A stretch of 64,000 bases of DNA from Coleophoma eucalyptorum (Eukaryota > Ascomycota > Leotiomycetes > Helotiales > Dermateaceae): assembly GCA_026120035.1 (NCBI GenBank), contig JALRME010000006.1, forward strand, positions 806,001-870,000, given 5' to 3'. The position numbers and the translations under genes are program-made. A model generated the notes under the pieces. It was not told the DNA's origin. It did not search any database and saw only the letters and a list, made by a program, of their open reading frames with translations. This document shows positions 37,894 to 50,199 of this stretch, in pieces; the stretch's first letter is position 1, and each line of letters opens with the position of its first letter.

Positions 37894-40800
37894 AGGGTGA
37901 ACTTTTTCGAAGATGACCTCGTGAGATTTCTGGGAAGAAGGGTTTTGTATGACGTATCGTGATTCGAGGCAATTCGGGGAATTAAACCTTCGCAGAAGGT
38001 AGACTAGAGATCAAGTCTGATCGCAATGGAGGAGTCGCTGATGCCGATGAAAAGAGCGGAGTGTGGTTGAGTTCGTCTTAATGAAAAGCTTCCCTCGTCG
38101 TTCGAAGATTGCCCTGAGGCGACCCTGTAGGTGAAGGAAAGACTGCCTGCCACAGGAATCGTCGAGACGAACACTGCGCTGTGTGAGATGATAAACTGGA
38201 GTGAATTTCTCAAGAGACTATTCCTGCCGCGATTAATCTTCTACAGAATAGAAGATTCGCCGGGATAGTAGGTGGTTGGATTTATTTGACGATGTCAAGT
38301 TTGTTGGTGTCAAGTGGAAAGATTGAAGAATTTCCTTCAGTCGTGAGAGTGGTTGACGCTAATCCAAATTAACCCTAGCGCCGTATCCACAGCAAGGAAT
38401 CGTCGAGGATTCACGTTTGGCCCATCAAAAAGTCTGTTCAGATCACAGCGCAGCATACAACAACGAGCCAAATGTAAGCGGGTTTGTTTATTTCCTTTCT
38501 TTGTCTTTGTTTTCCATTGCTTTTCTATATTGTCCCCTTATTGCGATCCAGTTTTCTCACCCTTTTTTCTCTTCACCCTTGACCTTTCTCCATGCTGTCC
38601 TTTGCGCAAAAGCCTCTTGCCTGTAGCAGTACGAAAGTAACGCGGAAAACACCCCTTGAAACCAAACATGCCAGGATTGGGGTGGTAAGTACGGTACAGA
38701 CATTGATTCTTTTGTCCTTCCATTCGGCCATCCGGTCTTCGTCTGGTACGTGCGTGCGGGATTGCTTGCAAGATTGGAGGCAAACGAAGAAAGAAACAGG
38801 ACAAAGAAAGCAGAGTTACTACTGCAAGGAGGGAACACGGTCCAGGTCCACTGTTGTCGGCCATTCTTACTCATTCCCTATTGCACTTCCTGAATATGAC
38901 TTGATGAGTATGGGGAGGAGCCAGGCAATTGAGCCGGCGCGCTGGGCTGGCGCTGTCTAAGTCCCAGGCACGAGTACTGTCCTCTGCTGTATCTGTGAGT
39001 CAACGCGGATGCTGACCCGGTGCCCTTCCTCAACGGCCAACAACGCACCAGCTTTGATCCTCCCAAGGTCCGACCCTTCGATACACCTGGACTATTGCCC
39101 AAGACAACATACTCACGATAGGACGGCACCATTATTTACTAACCCCCTCGACAAAATCGTCATGGCCCACGGTCCATAGCATCATTAGCGCCAGAGATGG
39201 AATCTATTGCAAACCTTCTTTGGGGCCTGGTTGGACCATTTTGTGATGGCGTCGGGCCTCTAAAACAACCAGGACAAGTCACTACACCACGGTCTAACAC
39301 TAAAACACTGGAAGAACCCCTTAAACAACCCATAGCCCATGCAGTAGTAGTACATGTCAAGTCCATTCTCTGGGGCCATAGAACGGCATCAGCCGGCTGA
39401 AGACAACGACTCGTTCAATGAATTGTTGTTGGATTGTTTCTGGGCAATCCAAGTCACTCCTGCTCCACATTCCAGGACAGCTTTTGCGCCCAGATGGATA
39501 ATTGAGTCACCTACTGAGCTGACTGCGTGACTGATTACGATTACGCCTGAGTGACGCAGCTTGACAAGTACACGCTGCATGTTCAGGCTGCGTGTATCTG
39601 AAAGGGGATACCGAAATCAACCAGTTCCAGGCAGTGGGAAAGAAAACGAGCGCGAGCATGCGGCGGGAAAAATTCCCGAGGGACGGAGCGACCACAACCC
39701 ATGCGCTACCTTTCATGCAGCCTGACGAAGGCGAACTGAAAACCAGAGATGAAGCGATTCTGCAGCCAGCACAACCAAAGGTGTTTACAAATCCGCGAAT
39801 TCCTGCAAGTATCCGTCCGATATCCAACGCCCCCTTTGCCTTCGCCCTCGCCCTTTGCACAACAACCCACGAGGCAAGGAAAAGAAAGGGCAGGACGGGA
39901 AGTCATCTCCCTGTTCGTGGTTGTTTTCCTGCTCTCTTCCCGCTCTTTTAATTTACAGAGCAATCTGGAAAAAGGGGTAAATCGGACGTATGGGAGATTT
40001 CTCTGTCAGAAACCCATTTCTTCCCTGGGTCTTCCAGAACATGTGGTGGAAGCGAGCAAGCTGATGGTGAAAGGATGACTTGCATGTGATCGCCAATGCA
40101 GCCAAACTGGTCATCACGAGATCTGCTGTTCGCTTTCCTTCTGCATCGAGTGCATGCCCCCTCGGCTTTAACCGGGCCAAGAGCTTTATATCCAGTCAAC
40201 TGTTCAATGGGCTGACCTCTCCTCTTATGGGGATAACGATTGCCTGAGTGGGGAACGAGACAGCCAGTGTTCGTTTCCTGTGAGGAAGTCCTCCCACTCC
40301 TACAGCGACGTCCTGAAGAGTATCGTGGTAGGAAACAGTCCTCTTCCCAAACGCATGTCTTTCACCTCTTCTCATATGCCAGCACTTGTTTCAGGCGAAA
40401 AGAATAATCGCTTGCCGTGCTACCATCCGTAGTGCTTTCTCCACCTTCTTAACTCGGGCCGGAGCTTTTACATCTGCTTTCCCCGGTATCAGATCCGTAC
40501 ACCTGAGGAAGCGTTGCACTCAGTCTCAATGTTAGCACAACCGAACCCTCTCGCCTAGGGCGATAACTATCCCCAAGGAAGAGCATAAAGGTTCCAAATA
40601 TGCTTACTCCAAGGCATACAGATTCCATACCACTACATCAAGACAAACGCTCTCATGACTCTACTTTATCACCATGGACACTACTGATTCTAGCAATCCC
40701 CTTCCTCAAATCTCCATCATGAAATGGGTCCTATCAAGGATGCAGGCACAAGTTGATCCTCCATATTTCGGCATTTTGATCATCTCTATACCCGGGCGTC

Positions 40801-41798
40801 ACGCTATTTAATGTGATATTAGAATGTAACTATCAGAAGGCAGGACTTAGGAATACAAAGTACAGATGTCTTGAAGACTCCACCTTGGTCACATACATAG
40901 AACTGAATGGAATGGGCAGGTTACTACCCCAGATCTTCCCTCTTTTTTTCTTCAATTATCTACATAACCTGAACCTCCTTTCCTGTACCTATTATTGATT
41001 CGTACTTTTACTAGACACTTCGATAAACACTTACAGGTTTCCCTCAGCCAAACCTGCTGAAGCGCAAGTATTATCAATGACACGCTTGTTGATGAAGTCA
41101 ATATAGCTATGCCTTCCATCAACCCCTTTTTTCTCTTATAGGAGACTCTTGCTTGCAAAATAAGTGGAATTTTCAGAGCAACATTGAGAGCAGAGACTCA
41201 AGACACAACGGCACTTCATGTTCCACCTTTCTCTATTCATTTTTGATACATACTCACATCCGTTTACCTTTCCTATCAAAGAAGCCTTTGGTGAGTTAGC
41301 CAGTCAGCCAGTCGGTCAGTCAATCCACTGACTCACTAAGCCCCACAGACCACTCATCTATCCCTGTCCAATTCATGTAACATCTCAGAGGCAAAGCAAG
41401 GCAGTGAGAACCCACGGGATTAAGCAAAGTGAACTAAGAAAAAGGAGGAAGAACCAATTATCTTGGATATCCTTTTGTTCTGGATGTCAATAGGCTCCTT
41501 TGTAGGGGTTACCGAGAAGATGTTCGTATAATCAGTATGCAAAGGTTAAGAGTGGACTATCAAACCTTGTAGAAGAATATGAGAGTGGGATGATCTTGAT
41601 AGCTGAGGAGATAGTGCGTCTTATGGTGAGGAATAGGAAAGTCAAGGCACGAGGAGTGGCGAATAAGTTGTGTTAAGAATTGCTTAGTTGATTAAATCGA
41701 TGCCGTAGCATGATATGATGACAAACAGTTGATGATGATGATAATGCTACCCAAATGCTATGCATACTATAAAGCAAATAGAAGATGATTTGGATTTG

Positions 41799-41829
<31 letters not shown>

Positions 41830-42204
41830 TCGCTGCCTTTCTCCTTTTCTTTTCCCTTTCCACAGCCCCAAGTCTATATCTCTCCCTCTTTCTCAAAGGC
41901 CTTATAATAGCTGCTCAGCACTTGGGCTTTGCCCAAACTGACCCAGATAGACAATAAAGATGCTGAACAACATGACCAGGAAGCTAAGGCCGGCTAGTCA
42001 CAGGACAGTGCACGAGCTGGAGTGGGACCTATTAAAAGCACAGAAGATAGATTAGAATGTTGAACATCAAAAATGACCCTGCATCTGTTGTGTTCTTCAC
42101 GAGAGAACGTAAAAATAACGACCCAAAGAAATATCGTTGCCATCAATGATTTCGGGATTTCAGATACTCTCCAACTCCCAACAGCTTCCTCGAATTCTCC
42201 CTCT
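37894..42204. other. 4.3-kb intergenic region
   Basis: Upstream of eIF4G and downstream of the RING-LON gene. No gene supported: open frames are at most about 125 codons and without domains. It holds the eIF4G 5' untranslated region and promoter, a CAGTCAGCCAGTCGGTCAGT cluster near 41306 and a TC microsatellite near 41800. Pyrimidine-rich stretches occur near 38490-38590. Confidence 0.55.
41799..41827. repeat. (TC)n microsatellite
   Basis: An uninterrupted run of about 14 TC dinucleotides, followed by a pyrimidine-rich stretch. A simple sequence repeat with no coding support. Confidence 0.95.
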
Positions 42205-43905
42205 CTAATCAAATGTAGGTTTGCAAGGGGAAGAAGGTGAAGATAAACTGGCATACCATCTCTGAGCCTCAATCCGCGTGATCCAGCCGACGCAAATCTT
42301 CAAACGCTCACGCACACTGGTCGTGCCTAGTAACCTGTACTTTTCAACTTCAACGAGCGGAAGTACGCTGGCAAACCACCACGGAAAGAGAGCTGGGTCA
42401 TTTTCCGGTAGCGGACCAAAGGTTTGGAAGACCCGACTGTGAAGCCATGTTGCACTCTGGTCTTGCATCTTCTTCACAAAGCCGATGGCGATGTCCATTA
42501 ACTCTTGGGTTGACATGCCGTTCAGATCTTCTAGGGACCGTGGGGTGATGTGATGCGGCGGTGCATCGATTTCATCTTGCGCCGAGAGATCCCGGGGATG
42601 CGCGCTGGTCTCTGAAGCTTCAAGGGCTTCCTCGTCTGCAATGCTGATATCGTCCACCCGCTCAATCTGGCCGACTGTGTAGCCGTCCAAAGAGCCATGC
42701 CTCAAAACTCGGAACCTAGACACTCCGACGGTCTCTATTAAACTCCGCCCGTCGGGCATCAATTCCATATTGATGATCTGAAGTAATGTACCATACTGAT
42801 AGAAGTGGACCGCACCGAGATCTCCTTGAGGCTCCTGCGTCGAATTGTATGGAAGCATGCCAAAAGTCCGACTTGGGCTTTCCATCGCTCGCCGAATCAT
42901 CAAACGATATCTAGGCTCAAAGATATGCAGAAATGTAGGCATGGTAGGAAATGAGAGAGCACAGACAAATAGTGGCGTATCCAGATCTCCCAGCGCTGAT
43001 TGATTTTCTAATAAAGCAGCCTCTGAACGTGCAGCAAGGGCTTCAGGACAAAGACCACTGATTAGTTTGGTAAGGATGTTATTCGAAGGTGCTTGTTCGG
43101 CAGTGCTAGTCGGAGGAATGGCTAGGAGACGGCGACATATCGGGCAGAGGTTTGAATGGTCGAGCACCCTATGAAGGCATTTCCTACAAAATGTATGCCC
43201 GCATGTAGTGGTGAGAGGATCCAAAAATAATGCGTAGCACACTTGACAGTCGAGTTCTGACCTCGTTGCTTCCTTCAAGCGCTCCAAGACTGATACGTCC
43301 AACGCCTCTACATCACCTGTCGTCTGTGTATTCTTGAACGCTATTTCAGAGTCATATGCCAATTCTCCCATTTCCGCCATGGTATACGCTGCTGTGAGTC
43401 TACCGCCTGGTAATACTCGTACTCGAGGTTCTTCGTCACGCAACGATGACACGCCAGCAATAGCCCATCGATCCCGCTCTTCGGCCTGCAGCAATGTTTC
43501 TGATGCCATATTTGATATCCTGAACTCTTCCACCTCTTGCCGCACCACATCCATTATTTTATTCAGCGTAACATCCACCTTGCAATCCCCTTCTGCATGT
43601 TCCCTTTTGCATTCTGAAAATGGGCATTCAAAGCCCTGCCGTCGATTTTCTGTGGCTGGGTAGGAGATATTCGGTCGCACATGTAATTCGGGTATGCACG
43701 CTCTGCAGAGAGAGTTCCCGCAAGGAAGGGTGACGGGGTCGCGCAGAGGATGAGAGCATTGTGAACACTGGATCAGTCTCACAAGCTGACGGGCATCTTT
43801 GGAGGGTTCGAGAGGGGTGAACAGAGTCTTCGGCTCTTCCGTGCTTATTTCTTCTGGTAATTGAAGACTCGAATGGAGTGGAAGGGTATCGTTAAGTGAG
43901 GACAT
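42205..43905 (-). CDS. RING-finger and LON-N-domain protein (LONRF-like E3 ligase)
   Basis: Single exon, 566 residues. RING 1 at about 47-110 (CSQCSHPLRDPVTLPCGNSL, then CRAC) and RING 2 at about 218-259 (CQVCYALFLDPLTTTCGHTF, CRKC, CPICRR) carry the Cys/His zinc ligands of C3HC4 fingers. The C-terminal half is a LON protease N-terminal (substrate-binding) domain: LFVCALSFPTMPTFLHIFEP, RYRLMIRRAME, FGMLPYN, GVSRFRVLRHGSLDGY. No ATP-dependent protease module follows, so this is the LONRF architecture, probably an E3 ubiquitin ligase. The last 17 codons after EAQR may belong to an intron: a GTATGC donor there with a GATTAG acceptor would place a TGA stop just after EAQR. Both endings are possible. 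Confidence 0.9.
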   Translation of the reverse strand: MSSLNDTLPLHSSLQLPEEISTEEPKTLFTPLEPSKDARQLVRLIQCSQCSHPLRDPVTLPCGNSLCRACIPELHVRPNISYPATENRRQGFECPFSECKREHAEGDCKVDVTLNKIMDVVRQEVEEFRISNMASETLLQAEERDRWAIAGVSSLRDEEPRVRVLPGGRLTAAYTMAEMGELAYDSEIAFKNTQTTGDVEALDVSVLERLKEATRSELDCQVCYALFLDPLTTTCGHTFCRKCLHRVLDHSNLCPICRRLLAIPPTSTAEQAPSNNILTKLISGLCPEALAARSEAALLENQSALGDLDTPLFVCALSFPTMPTFLHIFEPRYRLMIRRAMESPSRTFGMLPYNSTQEPQGDLGAVHFYQYGTLLQIINMELMPDGRSLIETVGVSRFRVLRHGSLDGYTVGQIERVDDISIADEEALEASETSAHPRDLSAQDEIDAPPHHITPRSLEDLNGMSTQELMDIAIGFVKKMQDQSATWLHSRVFQTFGPLPENDPALFPWWFASVLPLVEVEKYRLLGTTSVRERLKICVGWITRIEAQRWYASLSSPSSPCKPTFD

Positions 43906-46715
43906 TAAAGGCGCTTCGTCCAGCGTGGGGCCGTTGGACCGTCCCTCAAGAAGTATGGGTATAGGCGCAATGGCCGTGGAGACAATTTGAAGTCGCCAGA
44001 ACTAACGCTGATTTCCAGAACCTGCTGAAGGTATTGTAAGCTTGTAAGTCCTGTATCGGCGCGTTCAGTCTGAAGTTTGCCTTGAATCGTCGTGGTGTTC
44101 CAGCTTTTTTTAATTCCTATCGGACGTAGTCGAGTTTCGTAGCCGTCGCAAAGGTACCCGAACAGTGCTATGTGCAGAGAGATGGCGCTTGAGACAGGAA
44201 CAAAACAATTAAGGAATACTAGATCTCTCTTGTGCAATTTACAAAGAATAGAAGACGTTCATGGATCGTAAGAGATGGGTCTAGGATGCTTGATGAACAT
44301 GATGTGCTAGCTCACGGGTCGAATATATGCCGTCACCTAACAGCGACTCTGGTTGAGTTTTGGTGGTAAGGAAGCACAGAGCACAGGAAAGCAGAAGAAT
44401 TTCTGTCCTACCATACAATGGCCAGGGTCAAGGTCCAGTCACGGCAAGTCAGGTTCAGGATCTGGTCGTTAGGGTAAGCCGTCTCATCCCAATCGGTGCA
44501 GACCATTCGACACTACTTTACTGCTGTGAGGACCACCACTGCGAATAACGGGGTAGGATTGGTGAGGGTAAACAGGAACCGTCTGGAAAATATGAGTACT
44601 GTGCTTGTTGCATCGAGGTCCTAGCTGGGCTGGTATGTGCATAATCGAAAGAGACGAAGAATGCTTTCACTTGGACGCCTCAGCTGGTCCCATATCTGAT
44701 AAGTTGATCAGTCTCTATCAGTGGCATCTGCGGAGACAAGAGTAGCTAATCATGACTTCATCAAGGAAAGTCGAAAGTCAAAATGACTGCTGAACCCAGT
44801 ACTTGGGTCTTGCCTCGCTACTACAGAGTAATGTTTCCTGTATTTTGTCCTGCGCTGCGGGCACATCCCTCACCCATGAGGGGACGGAAAGAGCAGCGAA
44901 ACACGCATCAAAAGCCGATGCCGAGCGGAGCCAATGCGCATACACAGCATAAGGAATAGAACAGAGAATAATGTGCACTGGGGAGACGTGCGAGAGACGG
45001 GTCGCAAGGGATTCGGCTGTGATTACTCCAGCGTCGGACGACTTTTCTCTGATGGCTGGCCTTGACTTCGATCGCGAAAGATCATGATGATATGGCTCTT
45101 ATCGGCACTTTTCCTCTTGGGGCTATTTTAGCCACCGCCTTGCTGCACCTTGTCGGCAAAGCAGTGAAGCGAGTCCGGACTAGATCTAAGCACGTCCGAC
45201 ATGCACGTCCAGATGAAGCTATTCCCCGACTACACTCAACAAACGTCTCTGATTCCGGTGAGATGTGGCTGTTGATGTCGGTCTGATTTCTCTATAGAAC
45301 AAGATAGAAAGTAAGGAGGAATTCCGAGGTCCGCTTATCGCAAACTACGGTTCATTACGAGTACATGCCATCCCGTCCACATTTTCAGTGCGCAGACGAA
45401 ATCAATTTACGGAGTTGTCTTCCGGCCAGTGAAAAACAACTGATCTGGAACTTGAACCACCCACATACATAAGAACTGCAATTGAATACTGCAACTCCAT
45501 CACGCGCGCGCAATCAAATCCTCCGGAAGAGTGCGATTGCAATGAGGGTTTTCGATCAGTCAATTAGTGAGCGTCATGGACTCTCTGAGTAGGGTCAACC
45601 AGCTCGCGTAATCCACTCACTCATTGGTTTCCATACGAGTGTAAGCAACGCCGTATACAAAGATGCACGAGAGCCATTTCAATAGTCTCTGCATGGCGAT
45701 ACGATAGCTTTCACAATCTACCACCTTGCTTCCTTTCCTACAGGGAGTCTCAGATCGTCCCGAACCGGTGGTGATGATTACTTCTGTTGAAGCCATCGTC
45801 TTAAAACCTCCTAAGACGCACAAGTGGAACGGCATGGCTTACTAGAGTATAATTCATACAAAAGCAAGCTAATGGTTTCAACATATCGGAAACAGAATCA
45901 AACCAATTGTGTAAGCGCTGCTTGAAAGTTCAAGAACGACACCGCTCGCCAGAAGTCGTGAATAAGCTTATCGTACCGATTTACTGGAGGTCGTAATAAA
46001 TCATGATTTCGTGTATATCGATAATTCTACGCAGTCTGCCTCTTTTAGAAAAGATAAGCGTATTATAGTTGGGATTCATTCAGGCTGTGTCATGATCGAG
46101 AACAGCGAGTGTGTGCCACAAAGCATACTGCAGGAGAACCGAACAAGGATTGGCTCTTGATAGTGCAATAGTTGCATTCATGGAGGCAGCCTTTCTAGTT
46201 GCATTTGTGTAATCAAAGAAACCACAATCAGGAAACACAAATACCATTTATAGAAACCCTAGGTTTTAGTGGAGTCGAAGACAATCGAAGAGGAGTCAAC
46301 AAGCAAATATATCTCTGCCAAGTGCGTGATTTGCTCTGTATGCTCGCTACTGTCCTTAATTTGTGTCAACAAGGACTATGCATATGCCAATGGAAATACA
46401 ATGACTGCCAGAGTGGCTTTCCTCCCCTTTTAGTCATGAAAATGAACCCTGGGTATGAACGATTGTAGTTCTAGCTATGAATTTCCTCAACCTATGAAAT
46501 GAACCCCAAGCAGCAATGACCACGCCAGAGAGTGTTATTTTACTCCATCTATGGAAGAAAGACAGGGAAACAGAGAGGAAACCAAGCATTCGATGATTTG
46601 TCGAAATCAATGTTCGATTTGAAGGCTTCAGTTGAGCAGATACTAACCATTCGCAAATCGGTGAGCAACTTTCTGAGATGGCCCATTGTTAGCTCTCAGA
46701 ACGACTCATGAAATT
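43906..46715. other. 2.8-kb intergenic region
   Basis: The 5' region of the RING-LON gene and 3' region of the F-box gene. No gene supported. A 74-codon frame near 45062-45286 (+) has a short hydrophobic segment followed by basic residues but no family match and is not annotated. Confidence 0.55.
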
Positions 46716-48465
46716 TCAAGCCTTCTTAGACTTGTTGTCAGTCGGGGCCTTCTTGCTAAGACTTTCTTTGGACTTTCCTTTCTTCAGACGATCCTTCGCG
46801 GCTTTATGTGCAGCACGAGCAGCCGCACGACGTACTTCCTGCTTTTCGCGCTGGTTCTCTTGCTCGATAAGCCTCAATAGCATTGCTGGGGAATGACGAT
46901 CCTTGAATTTGAAAGACACTCCATCGTCATCATAGGTATTCTCCCAAATACTATGAACAATTGTCTTGCCTGCAGCCTTTTGATGGTACTTGAAGAAGTC
47001 CACGATCGTCGACGAAGTTCTCATTGGGTCAAGCATAGTAACATCTTCCCAAAATACCTCGACATTGTCTCCAACCTGGGAGAAGATATCAGTGGTTTTA
47101 CAGCACTCGACGTGGAATTCGATGCTGGGCATTCCTTCAATAGAGACTGAGTGCCTACTGTCCAGAATCCTGATAACACTCCAAGCGAGTACACCCGATG
47201 CGCTGTATTTTGCGAGGGTTGTTGGTCTCAAGACGCCGTTGTTATCGATGGTTCGATATTCCTGTTGGCGAGTACGGCTTGAAATTGTGTCAGGCTTTCT
47301 GTCGCCAGTGATACGTCCCTCTCCATGAACGTCAAGATTGGCCAGCTGCTGAGCACTCTGCAATTTGGCAATGGGAATCCAGATTGAAGTACGAGGTTTT
47401 GCCATGGCCTCGAGCAAGTAAGGATGGACAGTTGCAATTTTTCTCTCGGGAATTTGAGTAACTCCTTGTGCGGTGTAGACGTAAGTCCTTGATGCCTTCA
47501 GGTTTAATACCTCAAGGCCCCTAACAGCCATCACAAGGTCTTGGAAGCCGTTTCTAGTAGACAAGTCTTGCTCTATAGGTCCGTAGCCTGCCCCATTTTG
47601 AATATCTAAATGAAGCTTTCGGAGTCCTGAGCAAACTGCAAGCGAAGTGAATACCTCCTTGCATCCATGTCGAAACCAAACACAGTGCAAGCTGCGAATA
47701 GCCTTCATTCTGTCGGGTGTAATGGCAATGAGGTACTTCACCATTTCTCTGCTCTCCTCGAAGCTAAATTCATTAACTTCATAGAACATATGGCCTGTGC
47801 TGACAAGTAGGTAGAGTTCCTTGCAGACGGAAGAAATCTGTATGGCCACAAGTGGTGGTATAGCTACACGCGGCTGTCCATATGAGTTTCTCTGTGCATC
47901 GTGCCATATGAATTTGTTTGACTTTAAACAGACCTGCCGTGGCTTGACCGGGCTATCAAGAGCAACAGCATACTTCAGAATTCGGTCTAAAACCTCTGCA
48001 GGAAGGCTTAGAAGGGCGGGGCCATTCTGTGTACTCTGACTCATGTTAGTTTGAAAGGTTCAAATATTAAAAGAATTCAGTTGCTGATGAGTAATAGAAT
48101 GCTATTGACGATAGAGCCAACAATCGGAAGGGATCGACTGATTCGGATAGTAATAAAAAGAGAAATGAGTGTGATGAAGGTAGAAGAGGGCTTAATGAAC
48201 AGCAAGAAACGAGTAGTTGAAATTGACTTCATGATTGAGAGAGCAACAAGCCCAACGGTTGACAAAACGCTCAGTGTGAAATAGCTTACCTTGGCCTTGG
48301 TAGTAGTATCTGTGTCCTGGCTCTATAGATATGTAAGTGACCTAGATCGAAGGTAAGGGTGGATCAAGGAGAGGTATGCACCTTCTTCGCAGGAGCAGCA
48401 CCAGCAGCAGCAGCCTCGCGTTCCTTCTTACGATTGGAAGCGGTGATGGACTTCTTCTTAGGCAT
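46716..48465 (-). CDS. F-box domain protein with spliced basic N-terminal extension
   Basis: Proposed exons 48465-48382, 48322-48290 and 48035-46716 sum to 1437 nt, 478 residues, all junctions in phase 0. Exon 1 encodes MPKKKSITASNRKKERE plus an Ala-rich run, exon 2 only 11 residues (SQDTDTTTKAK), and exon 3 starts STQNGPALLSLPAEVLDRIL, an F-box. The ATG at 48044 that would otherwise start the gene lies between a CTAAC branch and a CAG acceptor, so it is probably intronic. The middle region has poorly conserved leucine-rich segments (MKAIRSLHCVWF, LRKLHLDIQNG, LEVLNLKASRTYV). The C-terminus is strongly basic (KKGKSKESLSKKAPTDNKSK). F-box proteins recruit substrates to SCF ubiquitin ligases through Skp1; the substrate here is unknown. 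Without the N-terminal exons the protein is 442 residues. Confidence 0.75.
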
Positions 48466-50199
48466 GTTTGCAAAGGCAATTGGAATGCTGGATGGAGAAG
48501 CTTGGATGAGAGGGGTTTGGACAAATGTGATAGAGGTAGGTCGAGAACGCAGTTTGTTTTGATGATTAAGATATTCGAAGAAAATCGGAAGAACGAGATG
48601 TGTCAAGGCAGAAGCACTTAATTGATTCTAGATTGCCCGCTTAGGAAGTTGCAGTACCATTGTGATTGCACGGCCGGAACATTCTATCTAGCTCATCTTC
48701 AAATATCTACCGTAATTGATAGCACTATAGCATAGCAGAAGAAACCATACTAGCAGTTGGCCTCAATTCGTTACGACGGGTGATGTGCTGCTTCAATGCT
48801 TTAGTGCTTCAGTAATTGAGAATGATCCCGTAACTGACGCGGATTCTCCTCTTTGTCTCCGTTCTGGACTGATCCCCAAACGGTAGAAACTTTCTCCCGG
48901 CGTTACTTCCTCCCAGAGAGTGAATCAGAAAAGGGAACAGCTAATCACGCGGCACGGATATGGCCTTTAAGGACAATCATCCCTTTCAGTCACAATCTCC
49001 AACTCAACAGAGCTCCTTTGGTAATGTAACTAGATGTACAGCATTCTCATGATGTTTCTTAGGGATCGTTTAACATACATAAGTATATTCTGTATTCTGC
49101 TACATCCCATTTTGAAACTATGAGAGCCGTAATGTAGACTATGTAGAAATGTAACGCGCTTTCCCGATATCTCTATGGATGCAAGCCAAGGGTGATGTAA
49201 TGCTTGCCAACACCATCAGTAAAGTTATAACTGCTACGTGCAAACCACATTGGAGGCCTTGTCCCCTGAGAAACCAACTAAGGCTTCTCATTCAGAACAA
49301 AGATTGCTTTAGATTCAGCTACGGTGCCAATGGAGGCTACGATGAACTAGATGGTTCTAGTCCCGTGATCCTCTTGATGACTCTTTGATTGATGGTCATC
49401 GCTTTGTGGGCATCTCGAGCTCATGGCCTGCTCCAGCTTCACTTCCTTTCAACCTTGCTGCAACAGCTGGGAGGTTCTGGGCAACTGGTGTCGTCGGAGC
49501 CACGTGTTGTTCAAGATACGAGGCTATGAGGCGAACAAGTTGTTGCAGGTCTGTCAACGGAAACGTTTGGCCGTTGCTCATCTCATTGTGTAATGGTTGC
49601 ACGCTGCATACGTGGGAGAGAATGGTGAGTGCATGGCCATGAGAGCCTCGGCCATAGAATGCTGTCGCTTATAAGCCATCGGGTATAGATTGGGGGGGAG
49701 CCGAGGGAGTGTCAACTGCAAAATATAGGGAAGAGATGCCTAGATGCCTTACCAGTTACGGGTATGTTGCCTTGATACCTTAGCCCGCTTCCGCACCGTC
49801 GGGGCCTTCCCGTCGACCCTTGCCCACCGGGCGCGGCGCAAGGATCAGCTATCGGCTTCTTGAGCATGTCGGAACTACGAGCGAACGACCCTTATCAGAG
49901 TGTAAATGGAGGGATGGATAATCTTTATTGGTTTCGCCACGGCCTTATCTACTCTTCCCCTCGTTTTTCATGTCTCTGAGATTTGATGCGCGCGTTACAT
50001 CAGGCCGTTGATGGTCTGATCTTTTTACTGATTGGCACCGAGGCTAGAGATTGAATGGCTCTGGTAATACTAATGACATAGTTCGAAGAATCTCACCAGA
50101 AACCTTCAGAACTATTTATGCTTGCTACCTCGCAGCTATTCAGCTGCATCTTGCTACAGAACTCACACTTCACAGAATTCTTCTACCTTGAATATCAAA
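48466..50199. other. 1.7-kb intergenic region
   Basis: Divergent spacer between the F-box gene and the PuuE-like gene. It contains a 62-68 codon open frame on the minus strand (49396-49602) with moderately coding-like composition but no recognisable family; not annotated as a gene. GC content rises near 49780-49860. Confidence 0.5.

Noticed and set aside
45062..45286. Short frame with a hydrophobic segment and basic tail
   Set aside because: The 5' end of the frame lacks an ATG before codon 11, length is within chance expectation and no family is recognised.
49396..49602. Small minus-strand open frame (62-68 codons, MSNGQTFPLTDLQQL start at 49581)
   Set aside because: Codon use looks somewhat coding-like, but no family is recognised and no splice or promoter context supports it; transcript evidence would be decisive.
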